Source of the DNA: CAVTJX01 sp963735175
Lineage (GTDB): Bacteria > Electryoneota > RPQS01
Reading direction: 5' to 3'
Assembly: GCA_963735175.1 (NCBI GenBank)
Contig: CAVTJX010000003.1
Span: forward strand, 1-64,000
Length of the DNA stretch: 64,000 nucleotides
Shown here piece after piece: positions 27,593 through 35,963 of this stretch. The notes beneath the pieces were generated by a model, which did no database searches, had not been told where the DNA came from, and saw only the letters and a program-made list of their open reading frames with translations. Positions within the stretch are counted from its first letter, which is position 1. The number at the start of each line of letters is the position of its first letter. Both the position numbers and the translations under genes were made by a program.

Positions 27593-29533
27593 TTACTTCG
27601 TGAGTGCGTCCAGTTCGTTGACGAGGCTCGCGAAATAATGGACGAAGGCCTCGATGGGAGCGGGTGTCGCCATATCCACGCCCGCGTCCTTCAACAGCTC
27701 CACCGGGTGCTTGGAACTGCCGCTTTTCAGGTAGGTCAGGTAGCGGTCGTGCGCGCCCATTTTCGTCTTGTCGCCGTTGGCTTCGGCGCGAATGTCCTGC
27801 GCCAGCGCCACCGCCGCCGCGTAGCTCGTGGCGTAGGCGTAGACGTAATAGCCGCGGTAGAAGTGCGGAATCGTGGACCACGAATAGCTCGAAAGCTCTT
27901 CATACTCTGCCGCCGGGCCGTGCCATTCTTTCAGCAGCTCGCCGTAGAGTTTATTGAAGCTGTCGGCGGTGAGCGGCTTGTTCTCCTCGCCCATCTTGTG
28001 CGCTTCCCATTCCCACGTGGCAAACATCACCTGCCGGTAATAGGTGTCGCGGCAGGCGTTGGCGTTTTGTTCCAGCAGGTAGACCAGTTCGTTCTTTGCC
28101 TTCGCCTTTTCCGCTCCCGTGGCGCTCTTGTAGGCTTTGCGGGCCGCGTCGAGCATCTTCATCGCCATCAGTGTCTCGTTGGTCGTCGAGGCCACTTCGG
28201 CATTGAAGATCGCGTAATCTTTGTCGGGAAACGGCTGGTTCTTCTCGGAATACCAGGTGTGCATCGAATGGCCGACTTCGTGGGCGATGGTCGAAGCGTC
28301 GTCCAGCGTCAGGCCCTTCTGATAGTCGAAATTGTAGAGCATGTAGGGATGCACGCCGTAGGTCGAGGCCGAGTATGCGCCGTCGCGTTTGCCGTTGCTG
28401 GCATACGCGTCCACCCAGCCGTTATGCGGATCCAGCGCGTGGCGGATGTCCTTGACGTATTCGGGGCCGAGCGGCGCCAGCGCGTCCGCCACCATGGCCA
28501 CGCTCTGGTCCCAGGTGTAACGCTGCTCTTCGCCTGCCGATACGTTGACGTAGTAGTCCCAGTGGCGGTAGTGGTCGAAGCCCAGCAGCCGTTTGCGGAG
28601 CGCGTCGTACTTGTGCAGCGGCGCCGTGTTGGCGCGGGTCGTCTTCACGAGGTTCTCATACACGGACGTCGGCACGAAGTTCGGCGCCAGCGAATGTTCG
28701 AGCGTGGTCGGATAGTGGCGCGCCTGTGTCAGGTAAATGTCCTTCTTGATATTGCCCGCCATCAACGCCGCCAGCGTGGTCGCGTAGGTCTTGTAACCGT
28801 TCCACACCGCTTTGAAATACTCTTCGCGCACGCGGCGGTCCTTGCTCGTGCGGTAACTCACCCAGCCCGAGTAATCCGTCTTGATCGAATCGCCCTTTTC
28901 GTCCTTGATCCAGCCGAATTGCAGATCCGCGTTCGTCATCTTCGAATAGACGTCGGCGGGCGTGCCCGTAATGTTGCCGGAGAGCGCGAGAATGTTCTCT
29001 TCCGGCGCCGAAAGCGTATGCGCGGCCAGTGCGTACATGTCCTCGTATTGCTTGCGGTAGGAAGCCAGCTCCTTATGCCGCGCCACCCAGCCCAGCACGG
29101 TTTCCCGCGGAAGCTGCAATAGTTCCGGCTCGACCCACGAGATATTCTGACCGTAGTCCACCATCAGGTTATTCACCTGCTGTTCCTTGCCCGCCCACTC
29201 CGAATTGCCGAGGTCCACGTCGTAATGGCGGCCCACATAGCTGTCGACCTGCTCCAATCGGATCAGGATGGATTCGTTCAGTTTGTTATAGTCGATCAGG
29301 CTTTGGGCGGCGTTGGTTGCCTTCGGACCGGCAAACGTCCCCTTAAAGGCGACGAACTTGTCAAGGTCCGTGGCGATGCCCTGCATGGACTTCTGCCAGT
29401 CGGCTTCGGTCGCATAGACATGCGTGGGATTCCACTTGTACAAGTTGTCGATCGTGGAACGTTCGATTGCCAGCGCGGGCAGCGTTCCCAAAAGCAACAG
29501 CGATAACAGCGTGTTCAGCCGTCGGTGAGACAT
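27593..29533 (-). CDS. Exported M3-family oligoendopeptidase F (PepF-like)
   Basis: A zinc metallopeptidase of 646 residues. It begins at ATG 29533 with AGGA 8-10 bases upstream and has a signal peptide (RRLNTLLSLLLLGTLPALA), so it acts in the periplasm or outside, unlike cytosolic PepF. The N-terminal helical M3 domain (DLDKFVAFKGTFAGP...) is followed by the catalytic motif IAHEVGHSMHTWYS at about residue 413 (HEVGH binds zinc). A distal conserved Glu stretch (ATWEWEAHKMGEE) and the C-terminal FYRGYYVYAYATSYAAAVAL...YLTYLKSGSSKHPVELLKDAGVDM are typical of oligoendopeptidase F. The frame is intact. It stands alone. Confidence 0.93.
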   Translation of the reverse strand: MSHRRLNTLLSLLLLGTLPALAIERSTIDNLYKWNPTHVYATEADWQKSMQGIATDLDKFVAFKGTFAGPKATNAAQSLIDYNKLNESILIRLEQVDSYVGRHYDVDLGNSEWAGKEQQVNNLMVDYGQNISWVEPELLQLPRETVLGWVARHKELASYRKQYEDMYALAAHTLSAPEENILALSGNITGTPADVYSKMTNADLQFGWIKDEKGDSIKTDYSGWVSYRTSKDRRVREEYFKAVWNGYKTYATTLAALMAGNIKKDIYLTQARHYPTTLEHSLAPNFVPTSVYENLVKTTRANTAPLHKYDALRKRLLGFDHYRHWDYYVNVSAGEEQRYTWDQSVAMVADALAPLGPEYVKDIRHALDPHNGWVDAYASNGKRDGAYSASTYGVHPYMLYNFDYQKGLTLDDASTIAHEVGHSMHTWYSEKNQPFPDKDYAIFNAEVASTTNETLMAMKMLDAARKAYKSATGAEKAKAKNELVYLLEQNANACRDTYYRQVMFATWEWEAHKMGEENKPLTADSFNKLYGELLKEWHGPAAEYEELSSYSWSTIPHFYRGYYVYAYATSYAAAVALAQDIRAEANGDKTKMGAHDRYLTYLKSGSSKHPVELLKDAGVDMATPAPIEAFVHYFASLVNELDALTK

Positions 29534-29811
29534 GGATGGTCCTGGTTATTCGGTGCGAAGGAGATGATTTTGAAACGATAGGCCGGGGGAAATCGGGGAT
29601 GCAGCAAGCGGTTGTCTTGTTGAACGCGCCGCTTGCCGCCGTGTTCCACAAGACTTGATATTGTGAGGCTTGACCGCCGGATTGCAGTTGACAATCGGTG
29701 TCGTCTTTCGTAGCTTACATCTGACCGGGCGTGGTTTCGATGAAAACCCACGAAATGACCGCATCCGGCAAATTCGTTGTCAACTTACCGCCACTCCATC
29801 AGAGTCTTACC

Positions 29812-30372
29812 ATGAAAAAATGTTTCACTTGGCTCCCGTTCATCCTCGGCTTCGTGCCTGCGGCACTCGTCCCGTTAGCCGCGCCCGTTCACGCTGAAAC
29901 CAAAGAGTTTGCGGCCAAGGGGGTCAGTATCACCTTCGATGTTTTGCTTCCTGTTAGCCCCGACACCGCCTTTGCAGCCGCGACCGGCGATGTTCTGCCG
30001 TGGTGGGATCACCATTTCGCCGCGGCGCCCACAGCCCTGTACATCGAACCGAAACCCGGTGGCGACTTCATGGAAATCTTTGACATTGCCGGAAATGGCG
30101 TGCGTCACGCGGAAGTTACTCTGGCAGAGCGGGGCAAGCGGCTGCGGTTTGAAGGTGCGCTCGGTTTGGCGGGCGCGGCGTTAACACTCGTCACCACGTG
30201 GGAATTTCTGCCCGATTCGGCGGGCACGCGCCTGCGCCTCACCTGCAACGCCGCCGGGCAAATGGAAGACAATACCGGCGAAAGTTTAGAGCGTGTCTGG
30301 CGCCACTTCCTCGAGGAACAACTCAAGACCTACATTGAATCCGGCCGCTATCGCGAGAAGTGGACGAAGTAG
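29812..30372 (+). CDS. Exported START-like (SRPBCC/AHSA1) domain protein (186 aa)
   Basis: Starts at ATG 29812 (MKKCFTWLPFILGFVPAAL... VHA), a signal peptide cleaved near HAETK. The mature domain has the SRPBCC pattern ITFDVLLPVSPDTAFAAATGDVLPWW, PKPGGDFMEIFD, HAEVTLAERGKRLRFEGALGL, TWEFLPDSAGTRLRLTCN and a closing long helix (ESLERVWRHFLEEQLKTYIESG). This fold usually binds hydrophobic ligands; an exported form is uncommon. It is followed by the unrelated beta-helix gene on the same strand. Function not assigned. The gap 30373-30561 shows no gene. Confidence 0.78.
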   Translation: MKKCFTWLPFILGFVPAALVPLAAPVHAETKEFAAKGVSITFDVLLPVSPDTAFAAATGDVLPWWDHHFAAAPTALYIEPKPGGDFMEIFDIAGNGVRHAEVTLAERGKRLRFEGALGLAGAALTLVTTWEFLPDSAGTRLRLTCNAAGQMEDNTGESLERVWRHFLEEQLKTYIESGRYREKWTK

Positions 30373-30561
30373 TCCGCCCGGCAGCTGCATGAAGACAACT
30401 TCAGGGAGATCCAGCCGGCGGCGCAGCCGCGCGGCCATCACCGGCGCCAGCGCCTCGGATCGAACGTCACGTTCGCGAGCGCAACAATCGGGCTGTTCGA
30501 CCGCTCGCATGGGGTAGACGGGTTACCTCTGTCCCTCTGAAATTGTAAGGAATTGATAAAT

Positions 30562-31644
30562 ATGAAACAGCGCATGGGTTTGGGATTGCTGTTGGCAGTG
30601 TGTTGGGCGTTGCCTGCGGGCGCGGATTCGACCCGTGTGGTTGCCGGTGGAGTCTTTGGAAACTGGACGCGGGCCAACAGTCCCTACGTGATTGATGGCG
30701 ATGTCACGGTCCCGGTGGGACAGGTATTGGAGATCGGTGCGGGCGTTACGGTCTACTTCACCGGTCACTACTCGTTCACGGTCAACGGAGAACTGAGCGC
30801 CCAAGTAAAGTACCCCCGCCGGCTGAAACTGCGCCGCAGCGAGCAAGACCGGATTCGCTTCACCACCGACCTGGTCGCCAATCCCACGGGCTGGGCCGGC
30901 ATCCGCTTTGTCGATGCCGATGCGAGCGCACTCGCGGACTGCATTATCGAATATGGCCGGGCAACGGGTGAAGCAACCGCGCGTCAGGGCGGGGCGGTTT
31001 TCTGCGCCAATTCCGCCGTGAGTCTGGCCAACTGTATGATCCGTGAGAACCGGGCGCAAGGCCCGGGCGGAGCGATTGCCGCCATCGGCAGCGAAGTGTC
31101 CATTGCCAATTGCGAAATCGCCGAAAACAGCGCCGGGGATCACGGCGGCGTAATCTTCGCCTCCGGCGGCAGCCTGTCGCTCGCCAACGTGTCGCTGAAT
31201 AATAATACCGGCGGCGCGATTCGCGTCGTTGACAAGAGCGGACTCTCGCTGGCCAATTGTTCCATCAGCGGCAACCATGGCGGCGGCGCGCAGGGCGGCG
31301 GGATCAACGCCTCGGACGCCGAGATCAGCGTCGCCAACTGTTCTATCAACGGCAACGAAAACGGTGGCATTGCGCTGCTGGCAAAAAGCGAACTGTCTGT
31401 CGCCAACTGCTCCATCCACCATAACCGCGGCGCGGCGCAGGGCGGCGGCCTCTACTGCTCGGCCTCGGAAGCGACCCTCGTCAACTGCTCGATCAACGAC
31501 AACAGCGCCGGTGGAATCTATGCCGTGGATGCGTCCGAAATCGACTTGACCAACTGCTCGGTGCGCAACAACGAGGGCGGGCAGGCGATTTTTCGCGACG
31601 GCAGTTCGGAAATCACGCGGGTCAACGTCTCCGCGGATGAATAA
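30562..31644 (+). CDS. Exported right-handed beta-helix protein with LANCSI rungs (360 aa)
   Basis: Starts at ATG 30562 with AAGGA 11 bases upstream; the signal peptide is KQRMGLGLLLAVCWALPAGAD. After a beta-sandwich-like N-terminus (VIDGDVTVPVGQVLEIGAGVTVYF), about a dozen rungs of 20-24 residues repeat the pattern xSxLSxANCSIxxNxGG. Examples are VSLANCMIRENRAQGPGGAIAA, LSLANCSISGNHGGGAQGGG and LSVANCSIHHNRGAAQGGGLYC. A Cys sits at the same place in most rungs, which would line up as a Cys ladder in the helix core. It resembles polymorphic outer-membrane or parallel beta-helix repeat proteins. No sorting tail and no catalytic residues. Confidence 0.85.
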   Translation: MKQRMGLGLLLAVCWALPAGADSTRVVAGGVFGNWTRANSPYVIDGDVTVPVGQVLEIGAGVTVYFTGHYSFTVNGELSAQVKYPRRLKLRRSEQDRIRFTTDLVANPTGWAGIRFVDADASALADCIIEYGRATGEATARQGGAVFCANSAVSLANCMIRENRAQGPGGAIAAIGSEVSIANCEIAENSAGDHGGVIFASGGSLSLANVSLNNNTGGAIRVVDKSGLSLANCSISGNHGGGAQGGGINASDAEISVANCSINGNENGGIALLAKSELSVANCSIHHNRGAAQGGGLYCSASEATLVNCSINDNSAGGIYAVDASEIDLTNCSVRNNEGGQAIFRDGSSEITRVNVSADE

Positions 31645-31662
31645 CCGCCCTGCCCCCGGCGC

Positions 31663-32580
31663 ATGAGCGTCTTGGTGTACGAAACGCACGCGCCGCTCGA
31701 CTTTCCGCGCACGCTGGCGTACATTGGCCGTTATGAAACCGCGCAGCGCGAAGCCGTGGCGGAGGGCGTGGTCTTTCAGGTGCTTGCGGATGCGGCGGGT
31801 TACTTTCTGGTTGAATTGCGGGCGCTCGCGCCCCAGCGCCTGGCCGCTACCCAGCTCTCGGGCCGCACTTTGCGGCGGCGTACAATCCTGCTCGAAAAAT
31901 TCGTCCGGCGCTCGATGGGGCCGGACGAACCGCTTCTGGCCTTCTACCGCGTGGCGCGCAAAGACCCGGTACTCGCGCGCCTGACCAGGCGCTTTCGCGG
32001 TGTGCGGCTGGTGGGCGTGTGGGACCTGTGGGAATGCCTCGGCTGGTCGATCCTCGGCCAGCAGGTTTCCGTGCAATCGGCCTTCGCCATGCGCGCCCGA
32101 CTGGCCCGTATGACCGGGGCCGTCACGCGTTATCGCGGAACCGCATTCGAGGGTTTTCCCACGCCCCCCCATTTATTGCAGCAGACCGACACCGAGCTGC
32201 GGGCGTGCGGTCTCTCGCGGGGTAAAGTCGAATACTTGCGCAGCATCGCCGGGGCGATCCGGAGCCAGCGGCTCGTCGAAGACGAGCTCTTAGCCTTGCC
32301 CTATGACGAAGCCCGGCAGCGCTTGCGCGCCCTGCGGGGCCTTGGTCCGTGGTCCGTCGAATATGCGATGATGCGTGTCGTCGGCGACCCCGACGCCTGT
32401 CCCGTCGAAGACATCGGCCTGCGCAACGCGCTCGGCAAGGAATACGCCCTCGGCCATCAGGCGACGCTCGCGGAAACCCGCGCCCTCACCGATCGCTGGC
32501 GCCCGTTCCGCGCCTATGGCACCTTCTACCTCTGGCAAACCCTCTGGGACCAGCGCGCGGCGCTGGACCCGGGCGCGTGA
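31663..32580 (+). CDS. alkA: DNA-3-methyladenine glycosylase 2-like (AlkA, HhH-GPD)
   Basis: Base-excision repair enzyme that removes alkylated purines. It is 305 residues from ATG 31663. It has an N-terminal beta-domain (LVELRALAPQRLAATQLSGRTLRRR), the helical region WECLGWSILGQQVSVQSAFAMRARL, and the helix-hairpin-helix LRALRGLGPWSVEYAMMRVVG, followed by DACPVEDIGLRNAL in which the Asp of VED is the catalytic residue of this superfamily. The closing WRPFRAYGTFYLWQTLW is typical of AlkA. The frame is intact. It lies 18 bases after the beta-helix gene, which may be read-through rather than a functional link. Confidence 0.92.
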   Translation: MSVLVYETHAPLDFPRTLAYIGRYETAQREAVAEGVVFQVLADAAGYFLVELRALAPQRLAATQLSGRTLRRRTILLEKFVRRSMGPDEPLLAFYRVARKDPVLARLTRRFRGVRLVGVWDLWECLGWSILGQQVSVQSAFAMRARLARMTGAVTRYRGTAFEGFPTPPHLLQQTDTELRACGLSRGKVEYLRSIAGAIRSQRLVEDELLALPYDEARQRLRALRGLGPWSVEYAMMRVVGDPDACPVEDIGLRNALGKEYALGHQATLAETRALTDRWRPFRAYGTFYLWQTLWDQRAALDPGA

Positions 32581-32658
32581 CCCGGTGATTGCCGCCGCTG
32601 CGCGGGCTGGGGTATTCTGATTCCCCCCCGTTCACGGAGGGGGCGAGCGCATTTTCTG

Positions 32659-32725
32659 TTCCGGCCGAGCCGGGTTGGGCATAGCGTGAACAAACGCATG
32701 CGATCGAACGAAAACCCGGCCGGAA
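32659..32725. repeat. Intergenic hairpin element, TTCCGGCC...GGCCGGAA type (copy 1)
   Basis: TTCCGGCC (32659-32666) and GGCCGGAA (32718-32725) are inverted arms around a 51-base core that contains GGGTTGGGC. A related element occurs at 44588-44651. It lies in the gap between convergent genes (alkA and the thioredoxin-like gene). The rest of 32581-32829 shows no gene. Confidence 0.55.
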
Positions 32726-32829
32726 TCTGAATTCCTGACAAACAATCGCCTGAAAAAAAGCCGCGCGGGGTTTCTTTACCCTGTGCGTTTCTTGTAGGCC
32801 GCTCCGATTCGGATTTTGGATTCTCGCAA

Positions 32830-32857
32830 TAAAAAAACGGCCCGTTATCGGGCCGCT
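32830..32857 (-). terminator. Intrinsic terminator of the thioredoxin-like gene
   Basis: On the minus strand GCGGCCCG, loop ATAA, CGGGCCGT then TTTTTTATT. It lies about 30 bases after the stop codon at 32885. Confidence 0.88.
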
Positions 32858-32884
32858 TGTTGTTCGTTGTCATCCGTACGTGGA

Positions 32885-33511
32885 TCATTCCCGCCACTTG
32901 ATCGTGCAGCCAAAGGCGCGCGTGGTACTGGGATTGATCTTGCCGGACGTTCCCGCCAGCGCGTTATCCAGCGCGTTTTTCAGGTGTGACGTACGCACCT
33001 GCGCCTCTTCGGTGTTGTCGTCAATCTGTCCGCGGTAAATCAAACGCCGCTTTTGATCAAATACAAAGGCTTCGGGTGTACGGCTCGCGCCGAAGGTCCG
33101 CGCCACCTGTTGGCTTTCGTCATGGACATAGGGAAACAGGTAACCGGCCTGCTCGGCCAACTTCTGCATCGCCGCAAACGAGTCGCCGGGTGATTTTTTT
33201 ACGTCGTTGGGATTCACCACGATAAACTGCACGCCGCGTCCGCCGAAGGTCTTATGCAACTGCACAAGGCGTGCCTGATACGCCCGCGAATAGGGGCAGG
33301 TATTGCACGAAAAGACCACCACCAGCACTTTGGCGCTGGCAAAGTCACGGGTGGAAACCGAGCTGCCGTTCACGTTGCGCAGCGAAAAATCGGGCAGCGC
33401 GGCGCCGATGTCCAGCGGAGCGGCCAAGGCCACACTACTGAGCAGACACGAGGCCAATCCCAGCACCGCCAGTCTACTGCGGATAAATACGAATTGTAAG
33501 GGCATTTTCAT
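32885..33511 (-). CDS. Exported thioredoxin-like redoxin (AhpC/TSA family)
   Basis: From ATG 33511 the protein is 208 residues with a signal peptide (RLAVLGLASCLLSSVALAAP). The mature part begins DIGAALPDFSLRNVNGSSVSTRDFASAKVLVVVFSCNTCPYS, with the CNTC pair at the redoxin active site. It continues AYQARLVQLHKTFGGRGVQFIVVNPND, DESQQVARTFGASRTPEAFVFD and RLIYRGQIDDN. This is the usual pattern of periplasmic thioredoxin-family proteins that lie close to peroxiredoxins. The role is probably thiol-disulfide exchange outside the cytoplasm. There is no clear ribosome site. Confidence 0.85.
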   Translation of the reverse strand: MKMPLQFVFIRSRLAVLGLASCLLSSVALAAPLDIGAALPDFSLRNVNGSSVSTRDFASAKVLVVVFSCNTCPYSRAYQARLVQLHKTFGGRGVQFIVVNPNDVKKSPGDSFAAMQKLAEQAGYLFPYVHDESQQVARTFGASRTPEAFVFDQKRRLIYRGQIDDNTEEAQVRTSHLKNALDNALAGTSGKINPSTTRAFGCTIKWRE

Positions 33512-33595
33512 ACGGGTTTGTCCGGATATTTGTTTGTAATTATTTTACAATTAGAACCCGGCTCTGGTTCCCCACGGAGAATTCCGGCTAATATC

Positions 33596-33624
33596 TTGAC
33601 ATTTAGGGTAAAATAAATTACCCT
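33596..33624 (+). promoter_or_regulatory. Promoter with overlapping inverted repeat upstream of the VOC-cupin pair
   Basis: TTGACA (33596-33601), 17-base spacer, TACCCT (33619-33624). The inverted repeat AGGGTAA...TTACCCT (33605-33624) covers the spacer and the -10 box, as expected for an operator. It lies about 100 bases before ATG 33728. Confidence 0.45.
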
Positions 33625-33727
33625 TAGAGGACTGCTCTGCTTCAGTCTATCACTGCCGGATCGAATTTCATCTCCTATATCAAGATATTTAAGTCTGTTA
33701 GCAATTATTCCCCCTCCGGAGAGTCCC

Positions 33728-34081
33728 ATGCACACCTTTGCCCACGTCGAACTGCCGACGACGGATCTCGAGCTGGCTTCCAAATTCTATGAAGCCCTCT
33801 TCCATTGGACCTTCAAGTCGTTCTATACCGACGATTACCTGCTGATCTATGCCGGCAGTGAGGCCATCGGTGGACTGACACAGGTGCATGAGATGCCACC
33901 CGCCAATGAGTATTTCAACTACGTCGAAGTGCCCGACATCGACCGCATGCTCGCCGCCGCGGAACCCCTCGGCGGCAAAATGCTGCGGCCTAAGAGTGAA
34001 CTGCCCGCGAACATGGGCTGGTATGCCATCCTGCGGACGCCCGACGGGTATCATCTCGGTATCTGGCAGAAGGTGTCCTGA
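33728..34081 (+). CDS. VOC (glyoxalase/bleomycin-resistance) superfamily protein
   Basis: 117 residues from ATG 33728. The pattern FAHVELPTTDLELASKFYEALFHWTF opens the fold and YFNYVEVPDIDRMLAAAEPLGGKMLRPKSELPANMGWYAILRTPDGYHLGIWQK closes it. His and Glu residues at the usual metal positions are present (HVELPT; the terminal Glu is replaced near GYHLGIW), so metal dependence is uncertain. It is followed 8 bases later by a cupin, forming a two-gene unit with the promoter at 33596-33624. Confidence 0.82.
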   Translation: MHTFAHVELPTTDLELASKFYEALFHWTFKSFYTDDYLLIYAGSEAIGGLTQVHEMPPANEYFNYVEVPDIDRMLAAAEPLGGKMLRPKSELPANMGWYAILRTPDGYHLGIWQKVS

Positions 34082-34089
34082 GTTTTCGT

Positions 34090-34452
34090 ATGCTGCTGAA
34101 GCCTCTGAATTCCTGCCCGGAATTCCTCGCCGGTGACCATACCCGCCTGCGCGAGATGCTCCATCCCGACCGCGACACCGTGGCGCTCCGCTATAGTCTG
34201 GCCCGGGCGCAACTGGAAGCGGGACAATGGTCGCGGTTGCATCGCCTGAAAGCGAGCGAGGTTTACTATATCCTGTCCGGAATGGGAATCATGGAGATCG
34301 ACGGCGAACGGCAGGGCGTTGGCCCGGATGACACGATCTATATCCCGCCGCAAGCCGAGCAGCGAATTTTCTCTGCCGGCCCGGAACCGCTCTCTTTCCT
34401 CTGCATCGTCGATCCCGCCTGGCGCGCGGAGGACGAAGCCGTCTTAGACTGA
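34090..34452 (+). CDS. Small cupin-domain protein
   Basis: 120 residues from ATG 34090. It shows a cupin barrel: SLARAQLEAGQWSRLHRLKASEVYYILSGMGIMEIDGERQGVGPDDTIYIPPQAEQRIFSAG. The first cupin motif G(X)5HXH(X)3-4E(X)6G is partial: HRLKASEVYYILSG has the Glu and one His, and the second motif PxxxxQ has lost the usual His. It may therefore have weak or no metal binding. Co-transcribed with the VOC protein upstream. Ligand unknown. Confidence 0.82.
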   Translation: MLLKPLNSCPEFLAGDHTRLREMLHPDRDTVALRYSLARAQLEAGQWSRLHRLKASEVYYILSGMGIMEIDGERQGVGPDDTIYIPPQAEQRIFSAGPEPLSFLCIVDPAWRAEDEAVLD

Positions 34453-34479
34453 CTCGGATTTCGAATTTTCTTAAAATTC

Positions 34480-34511
34480 AGAGGGTGTTCCCCTTGCGGA
34501 GAACACCCTCT
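34480..34511. terminator. Long hairpin between convergent genes
   Basis: AGAGGGTGTTC (34480-34490) pairs with GAACACCCTCT (34501-34511). On the minus strand it is followed by GAATTTT. It lies between the cupin gene and the convergent HTH gene. Confidence 0.65.
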
Positions 34512-34548
34512 ATCGTCGCGGGGTTCGCACCCCGAATACCTTGTGGGT

Positions 34549-34809
34549 TTAGGGGCGCGAAGCTGCTTTAGCCACGGACCGCTTGCTGCGGCGGCCGTCA
34601 ACCGGCGGAGTCGGCTTGGCCTTCGGCTCGGCGTCCAAAGACGCTTCTACCATGTTCTTACCGACCCACTCCTGAAGTGCTTCCTGCGTGAACTTGATCT
34701 GACCGCCGAGCCGGAAATGGGGCACGCCCCACCGCTTGTAGCCGTTCCGGAGCGCTGCAGGGGTCTTTCCCAAGAACTTCGCAGCCTGTTGGATGTTCAG
34801 GATCACCAT
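34549..34809 (-). CDS. Small HTH (excisionase/MerR-like) DNA-binding protein with basic tail
   Basis: 86 residues from ATG 34809 with AAAGGA 11 bases upstream. Residues 1-50 fit the helix_turn_helix_17/excisionase pattern: MVILNIQQAAKFLGKTPAALRNGYKRWGVPHFRLGGQIKFTQEALQEWV. The remaining 35 residues are a disordered basic tail (PKAKPTPPVDGRRSKRSVAKAASRP) that would bind nucleic acid non-specifically. No integrase or phage genes lie nearby, so it is more likely a small regulator than a true excisionase. Target unknown. Confidence 0.72.
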   Translation of the reverse strand: MVILNIQQAAKFLGKTPAALRNGYKRWGVPHFRLGGQIKFTQEALQEWVGKNMVEASLDAEPKAKPTPPVDGRRSKRSVAKAASRP

Positions 34810-35057
34810 AGCGCCATCGTCCTTTCGCTGTTTTGGCCTTCTGCTCTTTGGAACGAGCAGTTCAACCGATATCGTACTGGCTGCACTTTGTTAACAATCG
34901 GGTTTCAAGAGAAGTTCCCGTTATGCATAAATTACAAATTTCACGTGTCGATGTCAACACCTAATCTCACAAATTTCGACCGATCTAAGTTAAATTATGA
35001 AAGATTGCATCAGATTACTTGCGGTCTGTGTGCGGGTTGGTCATTAAGGGATGCCTG

Positions 35058-35438
35058 ATGAAGCTGTCAAGTAGTGATATTCCATGGGCTTTGTTAGTCC
35101 AAATAGCTCTCGCCATCGCATTGCTGATCTACCTCTTCGGTCGCCGTAAATCTACCTTTGGCCCCGAAGCGCGGCGACTTCAGCGCGTCGAACTGAAACT
35201 CTCCGGCGGTCGGCTGACTCCGGAAGTGCGTCTCGCGGCCGACCATCCCGCCCAGCTTCTGATCCATCGTCTCGACAGCGAACCCTCGGATGAATTGTTT
35301 GAAATCGAGGAATTGGGAATCTACAAGCTTCTCCCCGCCCTGCACACCACAATTATCTCGATCCAACCTACGAAGCCGGGTCGTTTCCCCATCATCCTAA
35401 GTGGTGAAAAACAGGCCGGAATCTTGATTATTGAGTGA
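35058..35438 (+). CDS. Membrane-anchored cupredoxin-like protein that seems to lack copper ligands
   Basis: Start chosen at ATG 35058 because AAGGG lies 8 bases upstream. The 126-residue protein has an N-terminal membrane helix (DIPWALLVQIALAIALLIYLFG) and a single domain that follows the plastocyanin-like (COG4633) order: VELKLSGGRLTPEVRLAADHPAQLLIHRLDSEPSDELFEIEELGIYKLLPALHTTIISIQPTKPGRFPIILSGEKQAGILIIE. In that family Cys, His and Cys/Met residues bind copper in the SPC, RHLP and CGM motifs. Here the matching places read EPSD, YKLLP and LSGEK, so the ligands appear lost. It is probably a non-metal relative. It stands alone between the HTH gene and a sorted protein. Confidence 0.65.
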   Translation: MKLSSSDIPWALLVQIALAIALLIYLFGRRKSTFGPEARRLQRVELKLSGGRLTPEVRLAADHPAQLLIHRLDSEPSDELFEIEELGIYKLLPALHTTIISIQPTKPGRFPIILSGEKQAGILIIE

Positions 35439-35789
35439 GTGGTTCAATAAAGCATAAAATATATCTCTTGATTATAATACTCCATTTTGGACAAGAAGAT
35501 CCAAGTTTGTTCGGCGGGAACGAAATCCCCAAGTTCCGGCCCAATTTTTCGAATCACCCAAACACCCCTCCGGGCATCTTCTTGGCCCACGGTTCCGGCG
35601 TTCGGACGGGCTTCGTCCTTGACTTCTGTCGTAATTTGCTGTAACTTCATACAATTCGCTTCCGTTTTCCATCCGGGGAGTTGACCGGCACCACTTGTTA
35701 GGCGTATCGGCTGTGAAGTACCCGCCTTTTGGCGGTTTCCGTTTCCGATTCGACTGTCCGTGCCGTCCAACCCACCCCGAGGTCCTGAA
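35439..35789. other. Intergenic stretch without a recognisable gene
   Basis: About 350 bases with no convincing ORF, hairpin terminator or promoter on either strand. Several short overlapping ORFs are present but have no family features. Confidence 0.5.
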
Positions 35790-35963
35790 ATGCGGAAGTT
35801 TTTTTGTGCCCTCTCCGGCCTGCTGTTCCTGCTATGTTCTGCCTCCCACGCCGCCCTCCATTACCGCCCTCTTTTATTCGATTCCGAATTTCCTTCAGTC
35901 CTCGCACGGAAGGATTTTTTTCTGTCCGGACAACGTCAGAAATACTTCCGCCGGAGTATCCGC

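Noticed and set aside
27548..29122. Plus-strand ORF of 524 codons
   Set aside because: Shadow of the M3 peptidase, which has HEVGH and a full family match.
30286..30510. Minus-strand ORF with PVMAARLRRRLDLPEVVFMQLPGG
   Set aside because: Partly looks like protein, but it overlaps the START-like gene, lacks a ribosome site and matches no family I can name.
34515..34560. GGGGTTCGCACCCC, a tRNA T-arm-like sequence
   Set aside because: The loop lacks the conserved A58 and no acceptor or anticodon arms could be folded around it.
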